NCBI GenBank assembly: GCA_044448685.1
Contig: JBIOHC010000014.1
Location: forward strand, 1 to 64,000
Direction: 5' to 3'
Origin: Palsa-965 sp044448685
GTDB lineage: Bacteria > Bacteroidota > Bacteroidia > Palsa-965
DNA length: 64,000 nt
Shown here: piece by piece, positions 18,074 through 27,329 of the stretch
Layout of the letters: each line of letters begins with the position of its first letter
Numbering within the stretch: the first letter of the stretch is position 1
Made by a program: the position numbers and the translations under genes
The notes under the pieces: generated by a model
Seen by the model: the letters and a program-made list of their open reading frames with translations, nothing else
The model's database searches: none
Told to the model about the DNA's origin: nothing

Positions 18074-20983
18074 TTACTTGCCCTTTGTATGGACTCCGGC
18101 AGGGCCTTCTTCTTTCTTCTCTCCATCAGCACCGGAAACAGGATTTCCATTGGTATCCAGCTCCACAATTTCATAGCCGAGCTTTTGTAATCCGGGATAA
18201 ATACTCTTTTTATCTCCCACAACGAGGATAAGCATCTGATCCAGGTTAAGGTATTTCTCTGCTATTTTATCCAGATCAGCCTTGGTAAGACCATTCAGCA
18301 ATGCTGTCTGTCTTTCCACATACTCTTTGTCCAGATTATAATCCATGATGCGTTTCAGGAAACGTGACTTATCCCTGAACGTTTCATATTTCAATGCTTC
18401 ACTCAAAGTCATGCATTTCTTGGTAAACTCCAGCTCTTCGGTGGTGATACCTTTGTCCCTGAAATTCTTCAGAATACTTACCAGATCCATCAATGTGCTG
18501 TCGGTGCTGTTGGCTCTGACGGGTGCATTGACAGTGAAATCACCGTCATATTTATCCCCGCTGAAGAATGATTTGGCTCCATAGGTCCAGGCCTTCTTTT
18601 CTCTCAGATCCATGTTGATGCGGCTGTTAAATGTTCCGCCCAGCATAAAATTCATGGTACTTGCTTTGAAATACTCCCCTTCCACATCATATTTCAGACC
18701 TGTCAGTTCACCCATTTGCACGACGCTTTGGGGTGCTTTGTCTTTATTGACAAGAAATAACTTAAGTTTTCCTTCAGCAGGTTTTTCCTTTGCCGCTTCC
18801 TTAAGTATAACCGGTTTATTTTGCCATTCTTTCAGAAACTTCAGCCTGGTAAGTATATCCGCCTTGTCTACATCCCCTACTACCACTACTTCAGTAATGC
18901 CCGGAGAATAATGAACAGAATAGTATTTCTTTACGTCATCCAGTGTGATTGACTTTACACTTTGCTCTGAACCCAGCTCCGGAACAGAAAGAATATTCTG
19001 ATCACCATACAACAATTTGTTATATACATTGGATGAGATAATATTAGGCTGTGTGCTGTTATTGGCAATAGCTTCCAGAATCTGATTTTTATCCGTCTCG
19101 AATTCTTTTGCTTCGAATTTCGGACCGCTCAGCATCTCTTCTGCTATTGCGAGGGTAGCGCTGAGATTTTTGGTCAGGGAACTTATGTTCAGTGTGATAT
19201 CTTCACGTCCGGAAGAGAACGTAACCGAGCTTCCCAGCATATCAAGCTGGTCATTGATTTCTTCGGCTGTATGTTTTGTGGTACTTTCATTCATCAGACG
19301 GCTACATAACACTGCTATACCTGCCTTGTCCATATCTTCCTGACGGTGTCCTGCCAGGAGACTAATGGTGATATTGACAAATGGAATCTCCGTATTCTTT
19401 ACCCCTATCAGCTTCATTCCGTTCGGAAATTTCTCATTCCAGAAATCAGGCACGGTTACCATAGGCGCCGGTCCTGCAGGAGGAACGAGGCTTCTGTTGA
19501 ATGTATCTTTGGGTTTGTTATACGTCAGGCCTTTGTATTCAGCGCTTTCAGGAAGGTCTGTTTTACGGGTGGGAGGTGTATAATTATCGGGGTGAGCCAC
19601 CAGTTCCGGCTTTCCGGTTGGATAGACACTGAGGTATACAGCAGGTTTGTTCTTGACATATTTTTCATATACACGCATCACATCCTCTTTCTTCAGCTTA
19701 TGCAGAGACTCGACAGTGGTACGCAGGTAATTGGCATTGCCCAGCATCGTGAAAAAATGCGAGAGCTCGGAAGCTTTGCCCTGTACGCTGGACAAAGCAT
19801 TGATCAAATCGCTTTCTGTTGAATTTTTGAATTTCAGAATATCCTCTTCTTTCACCCCTTTCTTTTCAAACTCCGTGAATGCAGTTTTGACCATACTGTC
19901 AATCTGAGTGAGGGTCTTGCCGGGGAAGGCGGTGATATTGATCCGTACATTACCCGCCAGTTCACGCGCATCGAGGTAAACATTGGCATTGCGGGCAATC
20001 TGTGATTTGACAAATTTCTGGTAGAACACAGAATTCTTGTCACCGCTTAATACAGAACAAAGCGCCTCAACAGCTGTCACATCCGCATCCGATTCACATA
20101 CAGAGGGCCAGCATATATTGAGCTGTGGGTTCCGTATCCTGTCCTCATAGGAAATGAAACGATCCTTATCCAGCACGGCCGCCTGCCTAGTCATATTCGG
20201 CACATCCTTTCCCCGGGGTATAGGACCGAAATACTTTTCGGTGAAGGCAATGACCTGTTCCGGCTTTACATCTCCTGCAATCGTTAGGACTGCGTTGTTG
20301 GGACCGTACCAGCGCAGGAAGAAATTTTTCAGATCTCCCACATTCACCCGGTTCAGATCTTCAATAAAGCCGATGGTAGGCCAGGAATAGGGATGTCCTT
20401 CCGGATATAAAGCAGCGATGGTTTTCTCTTCCACCAAGCCATAGGGGCGGTTATCGTAACGCTGTCCGCGTTCATTCTTGACAGTGCCGCGCTGCACTTC
20501 AAATTTTTGCTGAGTCACGGAGTCGAGCAGGAAGCCCATACGGTCAGCTTCCAGCCACATGGCTTTTTCAAGCTGGTTGCTGGGGACGGTTTCAAAATAG
20601 TCTGTACGGTCTGTATTTGTATTTCCGTTAAGTGTACCACCTCCTTCATTCACCACTTTGAAATGCTGGCTGTTGCCGACATGTTCAGAGCCCTGGAACA
20701 TCATGTGTTCGAAAAAATGGGCGAAGCCGGAACGTCCTTCCTGTTCCCGGTCAGAGCCAACGTGGTACATCACATCCACATGCACCATGGGGTCCGAATG
20801 ATCTTCGTGAATGATGAGTGTGAGCCCGTTAGGAAGTATATACCGTGTATAGGGAATGATAATTTCATTGCCTTTGCGCTCCACTTTTTCGACCAGTTTG
20901 GCCTTGTTTCCATCACCGGCTGATGCTGAAAATGAAAGGAATAAACCACATGCGGAAAGGGATATCAGGAGTGTCTTTTTCAT
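18074..20983 (-). CDS. M16-family zinc metalloprotease (two M16 domains, secreted)
   Basis: The start is placed at the ATG at 20983, giving 969 residues with a signal peptide (MKKTLLISLSACGLFLSF, cut near ASA). An upstream ATG at 21106 would add 41 residues and lies upstream of a good promoter match, so it is rejected. The inverted zinc motif is H89-F-F-E92-H93, with the third ligand expected in VKNERGQRYDN. The second half (from about residue 520) is a second M16 domain with active-type R/Y features near the end (GGTFNSRINMDLREKKAWTY) but without HxxEH. This is the usual catalytic-plus-inactive arrangement of pitrilysin-like peptidases, acting on peptides in the periplasm or outside the cell. 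Confidence 0.93.
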   Translation of the reverse strand: MKKTLLISLSACGLFLSFSASAGDGNKAKLVEKVERKGNEIIIPYTRYILPNGLTLIIHEDHSDPMVHVDVMYHVGSDREQEGRSGFAHFFEHMMFQGSEHVGNSQHFKVVNEGGGTLNGNTNTDRTDYFETVPSNQLEKAMWLEADRMGFLLDSVTQQKFEVQRGTVKNERGQRYDNRPYGLVEEKTIAALYPEGHPYSWPTIGFIEDLNRVNVGDLKNFFLRWYGPNNAVLTIAGDVKPEQVIAFTEKYFGPIPRGKDVPNMTRQAAVLDKDRFISYEDRIRNPQLNICWPSVCESDADVTAVEALCSVLSGDKNSVFYQKFVKSQIARNANVYLDARELAGNVRINITAFPGKTLTQIDSMVKTAFTEFEKKGVKEEDILKFKNSTESDLINALSSVQGKASELSHFFTMLGNANYLRTTVESLHKLKKEDVMRVYEKYVKNKPAVYLSVYPTGKPELVAHPDNYTPPTRKTDLPESAEYKGLTYNKPKDTFNRSLVPPAGPAPMVTVPDFWNEKFPNGMKLIGVKNTEIPFVNITISLLAGHRQEDMDKAGIAVLCSRLMNESTTKHTAEEINDQLDMLGSSVTFSSGREDITLNISSLTKNLSATLAIAEEMLSGPKFEAKEFETDKNQILEAIANNSTQPNIISSNVYNKLLYGDQNILSVPELGSEQSVKSITLDDVKKYYSVHYSPGITEVVVVGDVDKADILTRLKFLKEWQNKPVILKEAAKEKPAEGKLKLFLVNKDKAPQSVVQMGELTGLKYDVEGEYFKASTMNFMLGGTFNSRINMDLREKKAWTYGAKSFFSGDKYDGDFTVNAPVRANSTDSTLMDLVSILKNFRDKGITTEELEFTKKCMTLSEALKYETFRDKSRFLKRIMDYNLDKEYVERQTALLNGLTKADLDKIAEKYLNLDQMLILVVGDKKSIYPGLQKLGYEIVELDTNGNPVSGADGEKKEEGPAGVHTKGK

Positions 20984-21004
20984 ACAATTTTCAATTAAGC
21001 TGAA

Positions 21005-21034
21005 CAAAAGTAGGAAAGTGCGGGTGATTACAAA
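21005..21034 (-). promoter_or_regulatory. Promoter of the M16 protease gene
   Basis: On the minus strand TTTG (21034-21031) is followed after 18 bp by TACTTTTG (21012-21005), an exact TAnnTTTG -7 box. The start codon at 20983 lies about 22 bp downstream, leaving a short leader. Confidence 0.6.
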
Positions 21035-21124
21035 AATCAGGTTTTTTCCCTTCCCCCGAGCCCTTATTATTCCTACCTTTACTGGATAGAACAGAACCCG
21101 AATCAAACCTTAATAAATTTTCTC

Positions 21125-21538
21125 ATGTATCCTGAAGCAATCGTAAAACCGATGAAAGCAGAACTTGTCTCTGCCGGATTCCAAGATCTTACCACCCCTG
21201 AATCCGTTGATAAAGCCATTAACAGCGAAGGCACTGTGCTGGTTGTTGTAAATTCCGTATGCGGATGTGCAGCAGGCGCTGCCCGTCCCGGTGTTAAACT
21301 GGCTATAGAAGGTTCCGGCAAACGCCCAACACACCTCACCACTGTTTTTGCAGGTTTTGATACAGAAGCTGTGATGGAAGCACGCAAGCATTTTGTGCCC
21401 TACCCTCCTTCTTCACCGGCCATCGCCCTTTTCAAAAACGGCAAACTGGTTCATTTTGTAGAGCGTCATCATATTGAAGGTCGCTCGGCACAAATGATTG
21501 CCGAGCACCTGAAAACTGCTTTTGAAGAGTACTGTTAA
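21125..21538 (+). CDS. Bacilliredoxin (BrxA/BrxB, YphP/YqiW family)
   Basis: 137 residues, the family's usual size, with the characteristic CGC active site at C46-G47-C48 (NSVCGCAAGAARP) and the conserved HHIEGR block (residues 118-123). Bacilliredoxins remove bacillithiol from oxidised protein thiols or act as thiol-disulfide oxidoreductases; many Bacteroidota make bacillithiol. It is cytoplasmic with no signal peptide. It is transcribed divergently from the M16 gene with its own terminator, so it is probably monocistronic. Confidence 0.93.
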   Translation: MYPEAIVKPMKAELVSAGFQDLTTPESVDKAINSEGTVLVVVNSVCGCAAGAARPGVKLAIEGSGKRPTHLTTVFAGFDTEAVMEARKHFVPYPPSSPAIALFKNGKLVHFVERHHIEGRSAQMIAEHLKTAFEEYC

Positions 21539-21557
21539 GAGCACCTTTGTGTAAAAG

Positions 21558-21590
21558 AAAAAATCCAGGCCGAGGGTCTGGATTTTTTTT
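21558..21590 (+). terminator. Rho-independent terminator after the bacilliredoxin gene
   Basis: AAATCCAG and CTGGATTT arms enclose a 9-base loop and are followed by a run of eight T, 20 bp past the stop. Because the stem is flanked by A and T runs it may also stop transcription from the opposite strand. Confidence 0.85.
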
Positions 21591-21604
21591 GCTTAACGTA
21601 ATAT

Positions 21605-21907
21605 TCACCCCTTACTCTTATCCACCACCTTCGGCACCTTGATATAATCCGAATCCTTTTGGGGAGCATTCAGGAGGGCTTCTTTCTGGGTAATGGTTTC
21701 AATGATGACATCGTCCCGAAGCTGGTTCACTTCGTCGCACATATAGATGAGGGGTTCTACATTATCGGTATTGAGTTCGCTGAGCTTATCCACAAAGGCA
21801 AGCATACGGTTCATATCATTCAGGATACGGGTCTTGTCGGCGCTTTCGAATTCGAGGCGGGCCAGGTGGGCGATACGATCTACGGTATCCTGATCTATCT
21901 TACTCAT
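21605..21907 (-). CDS. gatC: Asp/Glu-tRNA amidotransferase subunit C
   Basis: 100 residues matching GatC throughout: DRIAHLARLEFE at the N-terminus, LNDMNRMLAFVDKLSELNTD in the middle, and the C-terminal KVPKVVDK. GatC stabilises the GatAB complex, which converts mischarged Glu-tRNA(Gln) and/or Asp-tRNA(Asn) to the amidated forms. Its start overlaps the end of plsC by 8 bp, so it is translationally coupled as the last gene of the yafV-like/plsC/gatC run. gatA and gatB are not in this window. Confidence 0.93.
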   Translation of the reverse strand: MSKIDQDTVDRIAHLARLEFESADKTRILNDMNRMLAFVDKLSELNTDNVEPLIYMCDEVNQLRDDVIIETITQKEALLNAPQKDSDYIKVPKVVDKSKG

Positions 21908-22682
21908 ATTGTTTTTCTTCTCTTAGGGTATTATCCAGGACTTTGTAAACCCTGTCGCGCAAAGATAGTAAATCGTCTTCAGTCATTCCCTTTGTATCAA
22001 TGGGTTTATGATAGACCACTTTGGAAAGACCGGGTCTGCCGTTTGATTTGAAAAAACCACCATTCTGCAATATTTTCCAGTTATTGATAAAGGTAACGGG
22101 TACTATTGGGATCTGTTTGTCAATAGCCAGTTTAAAAGCACCGTTCTTGAATACCTTCATACGGGGCGCTGTAGTGGGGATGGTGGCTTCGGGATACAGG
22201 AATACACTGTGTCCTTTTTCCAGCTCTTCTCCGGCACGGATAAATGCCTTATGCGAATCGGAGCGGCTGGCACGGAGTACAGGGATATTCATTTCCTTGA
22301 AAAACATTCCGAACAGCGGGGCATTTTTTAATTCACCTTTACCCATGAATACATAATAACCGGGTGTTTTGCGGTAAGAAGCCACGATATCCAGATAAGA
22401 AGTATGGTTGGCACAGAAGATACAAGGCTGAGGCAATTGTTCCAATGGGATTTCACTTCTCCATTTAAAGCGTATTCCCGGCACTGTCATAATCCATGCA
22501 GCCCAGAAACGCTTCAGTTTCAAAGCATCCGGAAAGGTTTCTTTTTTACGCAGATGCCAGCGGAAGAAAGGATAGAGAATGATGAGTCCGAGCAGGAAGT
22601 TAAGCAGGAAGAATAATTTCCAGAAAGGGCGGAACACAAACATGAAAATGTTTCCTATGATCCGCAAGGGTTGTTCAGGCAT
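21900..22682 (-). CDS. plsC: 1-acyl-sn-glycerol-3-phosphate acyltransferase
   Basis: About 260 residues with an N-terminal membrane segment (FWKLFFLLNFLLGLIILYPF) and the acyltransferase motifs: NHTSYLD (NHx4D catalytic box), a glycerophosphate-binding block around FKEMNIPVLRAS, and FLYPEATIP. It adds the second acyl chain to lysophosphatidate at the inner membrane. The start MPEQPLRIIGN (22682) gives an 8-bp overlap with the upstream amidase gene; the ATG at 22703 is an alternative that adds seven residues. Confidence 0.9.
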   Translation of the reverse strand: MPEQPLRIIGNIFMFVFRPFWKLFFLLNFLLGLIILYPFFRWHLRKKETFPDALKLKRFWAAWIMTVPGIRFKWRSEIPLEQLPQPCIFCANHTSYLDIVASYRKTPGYYVFMGKGELKNAPLFGMFFKEMNIPVLRASRSDSHKAFIRAGEELEKGHSVFLYPEATIPTTAPRMKVFKNGAFKLAIDKQIPIVPVTFINNWKILQNGGFFKSNGRPGLSKVVYHKPIDTKGMTEDDLLSLRDRVYKVLDNTLREEKQYE

Positions 22683-23478
22683 TGATGGTAAATTGATCCG
22701 CATCCATTCCGGCCGGGAAGGAAGTACGAAATTCTTTCAAGGCAGATGCCGATAGCAGGATTGTTTCCTGGGTATCCAAATTGCTGTTTGCTTTGCTGAG
22801 CAACTCTCCCTTAAAATTGATCACTGCCGAATCGCCTGCATGCTGCATTCCTTTTCCATCGATCCCTATGCGGTTAATACCGACCACATACGCCTGGTTT
22901 TCTATAGCTCTTGCCAATAACAATGTTTTCCAGGCATAGCTTCTCACTTCCGGCCAGTTGGCGGTATAGATAAGCAAATCATATTCTGCTTCTGGCTCTG
23001 TGTCCTTATTCTTATACCGGTTCCTGGACCAGACCGGGAAACGCAGATCATAACATATCAAAGGCCTTACACTCCACCCTTTGAAGGCTATATTGATCCG
23101 TTCTGTTCCTGCTTCATAATGCTCCTGTTCTCCTCCATGCCTGAACAGGTGACGTTTGTCATAGCAGGCGTAATTGCCTTCCGGAGTCATCCAGATGAGA
23201 CGATTGTAAAAACATCCTTTTTCCTGTATGATGACACTTCCTGTAACGACACAATTCTTTTTCCCGGCCTGCTCTCTCATCCATTGCACTGTTGTGCCGC
23301 TCATTTCCTGAGCATAGAGTTCGGGTTTCATACTAAAACCGGTACTGAACATTTCAGGGAGTATAATCAGATCTGTTGCCGGAGTTTCCCTGATCTTGTT
23401 CCCAAGCATGTTCAGATTTTCAGCCGGTTTTTCCCAGTGCAGGTCGGGCTGTATATAGGTAATACGTAAATCTTCCAT
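22675..23478 (-). CDS. Carbon-nitrogen hydrolase, omega-amidase (YafV/Nit2 type)
   Basis: The start is placed at MEDLRITYIQPD (23478), giving 267 residues. The nitrilase triad is visible: Glu42 in LILPEMFSTGFSM, Lys in YDKRHLFRHG, and Cys in RPLICYDLRFPVW. The sequence around the triad matches omega-amidases, which hydrolyse 2-oxoglutaramate or 2-oxosuccinamate, repairing by-products of glutamine and methionine transamination. The methionine-aminotransferase-type gene at 27330-28487 would be a metabolic partner, though it is not in the same operon. A TACCTTTG -7 box (23502-23495, minus strand) lies just upstream. Confidence 0.9.
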   Translation of the reverse strand: MEDLRITYIQPDLHWEKPAENLNMLGNKIRETPATDLIILPEMFSTGFSMKPELYAQEMSGTTVQWMREQAGKKNCVVTGSVIIQEKGCFYNRLIWMTPEGNYACYDKRHLFRHGGEQEHYEAGTERINIAFKGWSVRPLICYDLRFPVWSRNRYKNKDTEPEAEYDLLIYTANWPEVRSYAWKTLLLARAIENQAYVVGINRIGIDGKGMQHAGDSAVINFKGELLSKANSNLDTQETILLSASALKEFRTSFPAGMDADQFTINA

Positions 23479-23494
23479 TTTTCTTAAATGAGAA

Positions 23495-23502
23495 CAAAGG
23501 TA
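23495..23502 (-). promoter_or_regulatory. -7 element of the omega-amidase/plsC/gatC run
   Basis: The minus strand reads TACCTTTG, an exact TAnnTTTG. It ends 17 bp before the ATG at 23478. No TTTG was found at the expected -33 position. Confidence 0.4.
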
Positions 23503-23615
23503 CATGGGAAAACGATACAGGCCATTCATATCCTGTCATTATCTGTTATGAAATGGGTTTGGAAATATTTATACCTTTATGCTTTGATATAATAATTTTT
23601 ATCCTAACCGGCCGT

Positions 23616-24368
23616 ATGCTGAGCGCCCTGATAATTGATGATGAAGCACATTGTGCTGAAACACTTCAACTGCTTCTGAACAGATATTGCCCGAAAGTTG
23701 AAATCAGGGGTGTGATCAATGATCCGTTGAAGGCTGAAACAGCCATACGTGAGGAGAAACCCGATTTACTTTTTCTGGATATTGAAATGCCTCATCTGAA
23801 CGGCTTCGATATTCTGCATCAGGTTCAGGATCTGCATCCTGCCATCGTATTTACAACAGCTTATGACCATTATGCCCTCCAGGCTATCAAGCATCATGCA
23901 CTGGATTATCTGCTGAAGCCTATCGATTCAGAAGAGCTTATTGCCACGGTAAACAAAGCTTCCGAACAGCAAAAAGCAGGGCATTCATCCCTCACAAAAA
24001 TTGAAAGCCTGCTGAAAGAAATACGCCAGGAAAATAAAGTGCAGAAACTGCCTGTTCCTTCTCTGGATGGAATTGCCTATATCGATACCGATAAAATAAC
24101 CCGTATTTCAGCTGATTCCAACTATTCCCAGATCTATCTGGAAAACGGCAAGAAACTTACTTCCTCCCGTACCCTGAAAGAATATGAACAGATCCTCGAG
24201 GAGTCCAGCTTCTTCAGGGTCCACAGCGCACACCTGGTCAATCTCAAGTATGTTGACCGTTACCTCCGCGGTGACGGAGGTAATCTGGTAATGAGTGATG
24301 GAATGGTGATTGAAATTTCCCGTCAAAAGAAAAAAGCACTCCTGGAACGCCTGGGCGATGCCAAATAA
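23616..24368 (+). CDS. LytTR-family response regulator
   Basis: The start is at the ATG at 23616 (MLSALIIDDE), giving 250 residues; an upstream ATG at 23553 would add hydrophobic residues before the receiver and is rejected. The receiver domain has the acidic pair D8-D9 and phosphoacceptor D55 (LFLDIEMPHLNG), with Lys in YLLKPIDSEEL. The C-terminal LytTR DNA-binding domain (about residues 150-248) includes ISADSNYSQIYLENGKKL and FFRVHSAHLVNLKYV. Its stop overlaps the start of the kinase gene by 11 bp, so the two form a coupled pair. Targets are unknown. Confidence 0.93.
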   Translation: MLSALIIDDEAHCAETLQLLLNRYCPKVEIRGVINDPLKAETAIREEKPDLLFLDIEMPHLNGFDILHQVQDLHPAIVFTTAYDHYALQAIKHHALDYLLKPIDSEELIATVNKASEQQKAGHSSLTKIESLLKEIRQENKVQKLPVPSLDGIAYIDTDKITRISADSNYSQIYLENGKKLTSSRTLKEYEQILEESSFFRVHSAHLVNLKYVDRYLRGDGGNLVMSDGMVIEISRQKKKALLERLGDAK

Positions 24369-27318
24369 AAAACATGTTCGCTTCCTTATTTCCCTATACC
24401 TCCTCACGGGCTGGTGCCTGAATGCCAGTGCCCAACAACCTGCATTCCGGAATTTCCAGGTCAAAGACGGTCTTCCAAGCTCTGAAGTGTATGATGTCAT
24501 GCAGGACAGCAAGGGCTATATGTGGTTCTGCACCGATGCCGGTGTAAGTCGTTATGACGGTTACAGCTTCCGGAATTTTTCCAACCCTCAGGGCCTTCCC
24601 GATAATACTGTTTTTGGGGCTTATGAAGATAAAAAAGGAAGGATCTGGTTCCGGAGCATGTCAGGTAAGCTATCCTATTTTCTTCATGACAGTATTTATA
24701 CCATTGGTGCCAACAGCCGTATCAATAAGGAGATCGCCTTTTCCATGATATCCTCCCTGTGTATTGACTCAAAAGACACGCTCTGGTGTGGTGTTTCAAG
24801 CAACTTTAAGGGGTATATCAAAATAGCTCCGCCTTACGGTGCTTCCGACTTCACGTTTGTAGATGCAGGGGGACTGGGAGCATTCCTTGTCAAGGTCGAT
24901 GAAGAACAGGCCGTTTGGGGTGGGAGAATTTACCCCAAAGAGATTCCGCTTCCGACTCAACCCCAATACAGGGAAATCAGCAAAAAGGGATCGATCATAC
25001 GTTATGAATGCCCTAAGACAATGACCCCCAATACAAAATATATACGAACCCATTCCAATTGTATATACTGGTGCGGTTTTAAGGAGATCACAGCAAGCAC
25101 AGGAAGTGAAACGCAGCACTTTTATTCTCCTACCATTCCAATTTCGCTTTTCTCCGATAAAGAAGATAACCTGTGGGCCGGATTTTATCAGGATGGAGTT
25201 ATTCTTTTTGAGAAAGGCAACTTGTCAAAAATAAAAACCCGATACCTGGAGGGGATGTCTGTTTCCTGTACAATGGAAGATTCAGAAGGAGGACGTTGGT
25301 TCAGCACCATAGGAAATGGAGTATTTTACATGGCTTCTGACAACTTCCTTTATTATGATATCAATGAAGGCCCGCTTAATAACAAAGTCACTGCCCTGTT
25401 CCCCCTGGATTCTGCTTCCGTACTGGCCGGACTGAGCGATGGCACTATTTATGAATACAGCAGCCGGGACAAAAACAAATTTCCTTTTCATGGTCCGGGC
25501 ACCATCTTTTGTATGGACACATTTTCGGGATCACTCCTTGTCGGCTGTCAGCATGCGTTCAGGATTGATTTGCACCATCCATCCAACCCCGTTACCTTTT
25601 CACAGGATGGAGTTTTACATACTGTCAAATGTTTAACCCATAACAACAAAGGAGATGTATGGGGAGGGGTTTATTCCAACCTCCTAAAACTGGATCCCGG
25701 TACAGGAAAGATTCTGCTTTTTGAAAAAGCCACTTCGCGTATTATATCCATTGCCTGTGATGACAGTAATACGGTATGGCTGGGTTGTGTGAATGGACTG
25801 TGGACTTATCACAAAGGGAAATTCACATACTGGGGAGACCGCTACCCCTTGCTGAAAAATTGTATAGAAGATCTTTATCTGGATAAAGATGGTGTTTTAT
25901 GGATGGCTACCAAGGGTGCGGGATTGATCGTATTCAAAAACGGAAAATGTGTCCAGCTTTCAACAGCAACAGGCTTGTCAAGCAATCTGTGCAAATCAGT
26001 CACGGAAGACAAGGACGGAATTATCTGGCTGGGCACCAATAAAGGGATTGACCGTATCACACCACTTTCCTGGGGCAGTTTTAAGATTGAAGCCTTCACA
26101 CTTGATGACGGACTTCCGAGCAATGAAATTTACCAGGTAGTCCGCAACGGCCATTATCTTTGGGCTGCATCCAATGCCGGCCTGATTTATTTCGACACCC
26201 GGATTGCGAATTCCCGGAAAAATCCTCCTCCCGTTTTCATTTCTTCCTGCGAGGTCAATTACCACCGTAAGGACAATGTCAGTCTTCAGGAACTCAATTA
26301 TTCACAGAACTTTATACGAATCAACTTCGTGGGGTTGTGTTATAAAAGAGGCAGCGGATTACGGTATCGCTACCGGCTGGAAGGGCTTGATACGGTCTGG
26401 AACTATTCCGAATTCACGACAATACAATATTCCACACTGCCTCCGGGCGATTATACATTTAAAGTATATGCCATCAACAGCAGCGGACTTGAAAGCCCGG
26501 CACCTGCCACCCTTCATTTTCATATCCTGAAACCCTTCTGGCTGAAACTCTGGTTCATCACAATGTGTTCCATCCTTTCTCTTACCCTGATCTATCTCAT
26601 CTATACCCAAAGACTTAAAATACTTAAAAGGAACCTGCTGAGGGAAGATCTTTTTAAAAGGAAGATATCCGAAATCGAACTCAAGGCCTTACGCGCACAG
26701 ATGAATCCCCACTTCATTTTCAATTGTATTGCCTCTATTCAGAACTTTATTCTTAAGAGCGATACGGATTCAGCCAACAAATATCTGTCCAAATTCTCCA
26801 GACTCATTCGTCTGGTACTCATTAACTCGACTCATGAATATATTTCTCTTGAAAATGAACTGGAAACACTTGGCCTGTATCTGGACCTTGAACAAATGCG
26901 TTTCCAGGAAAAATTCCGCTATGTTATCGTTGTTGATAAGGATATTGACACCCGGAATATCCTGATAGCCCCTCTGATTATACAACCCTATGTGGAGAAT
27001 GCGATCTGGCATGGGCTTATGCATTTGACAGCGCGAAAAGGTGAGTTAATGATTGACATTCGCAAGGCAGGTGACAGTCTTAAGTGTACCATAGAGGATA
27101 ATGGAATCGGGCGGAAGAAATCAATGGAATCCAAAACAGGTAGCAGGCACAAAAGCCTTGGTATGTCCATAACCAAAGAACGCCTTGAAAACATCAATGC
27201 CATTTATAAAAGCAAGTTAAGTGTCAATTTTATCGATAAATATGACTCACAGGGGCTGGCAACAGGAACAGTGGCGGAGCTTTTTATTCCGCTAGCAATA
27301 AGTAACAAGAATATATAA
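24358..27318 (+). CDS. Propeller-sensor histidine kinase (LytS-type HK)
   Basis: The start ATG at 24358 lies inside the last codons of the regulator gene. The 986-residue product has a signal peptide (ending NASAQ), two-component-regulator propeller blades (GLPSSEVYDVMQDSKGYMWF, LYLDKDGVLWMATKGAGL), a Y_Y_Y domain (YRYRLEGLDTVWNYS ... LPPGDYTFKVYAINSSG) and one transmembrane helix (LWFITMCSILSLTLIYLIY). The cytoplasmic kinase has phosphoacceptor His785 in RAQMNPHFIFN and the ATP-binding block (PLIIQPYVENAIWHG, IEDNGIGRKKS). It should sense a periplasmic ligand and phosphorylate D55 of the adjacent LytTR regulator. Confidence 0.93.
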   Translation: MPNKKHVRFLISLYLLTGWCLNASAQQPAFRNFQVKDGLPSSEVYDVMQDSKGYMWFCTDAGVSRYDGYSFRNFSNPQGLPDNTVFGAYEDKKGRIWFRSMSGKLSYFLHDSIYTIGANSRINKEIAFSMISSLCIDSKDTLWCGVSSNFKGYIKIAPPYGASDFTFVDAGGLGAFLVKVDEEQAVWGGRIYPKEIPLPTQPQYREISKKGSIIRYECPKTMTPNTKYIRTHSNCIYWCGFKEITASTGSETQHFYSPTIPISLFSDKEDNLWAGFYQDGVILFEKGNLSKIKTRYLEGMSVSCTMEDSEGGRWFSTIGNGVFYMASDNFLYYDINEGPLNNKVTALFPLDSASVLAGLSDGTIYEYSSRDKNKFPFHGPGTIFCMDTFSGSLLVGCQHAFRIDLHHPSNPVTFSQDGVLHTVKCLTHNNKGDVWGGVYSNLLKLDPGTGKILLFEKATSRIISIACDDSNTVWLGCVNGLWTYHKGKFTYWGDRYPLLKNCIEDLYLDKDGVLWMATKGAGLIVFKNGKCVQLSTATGLSSNLCKSVTEDKDGIIWLGTNKGIDRITPLSWGSFKIEAFTLDDGLPSNEIYQVVRNGHYLWAASNAGLIYFDTRIANSRKNPPPVFISSCEVNYHRKDNVSLQELNYSQNFIRINFVGLCYKRGSGLRYRYRLEGLDTVWNYSEFTTIQYSTLPPGDYTFKVYAINSSGLESPAPATLHFHILKPFWLKLWFITMCSILSLTLIYLIYTQRLKILKRNLLREDLFKRKISEIELKALRAQMNPHFIFNCIASIQNFILKSDTDSANKYLSKFSRLIRLVLINSTHEYISLENELETLGLYLDLEQMRFQEKFRYVIVVDKDIDTRNILIAPLIIQPYVENAIWHGLMHLTARKGELMIDIRKAGDSLKCTIEDNGIGRKKSMESKTGSRHKSLGMSITKERLENINAIYKSKLSVNFIDKYDSQGLATGTVAELFIPLAISNKNI

Positions 27319-27329
27319 GGCCAGTTACA

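Noticed and set aside
20984..21106. N-terminal extension of the M16 protease to 21106
   Set aside because: The extension precedes a clear signal peptide and spans the promoter match at 21005-21034.
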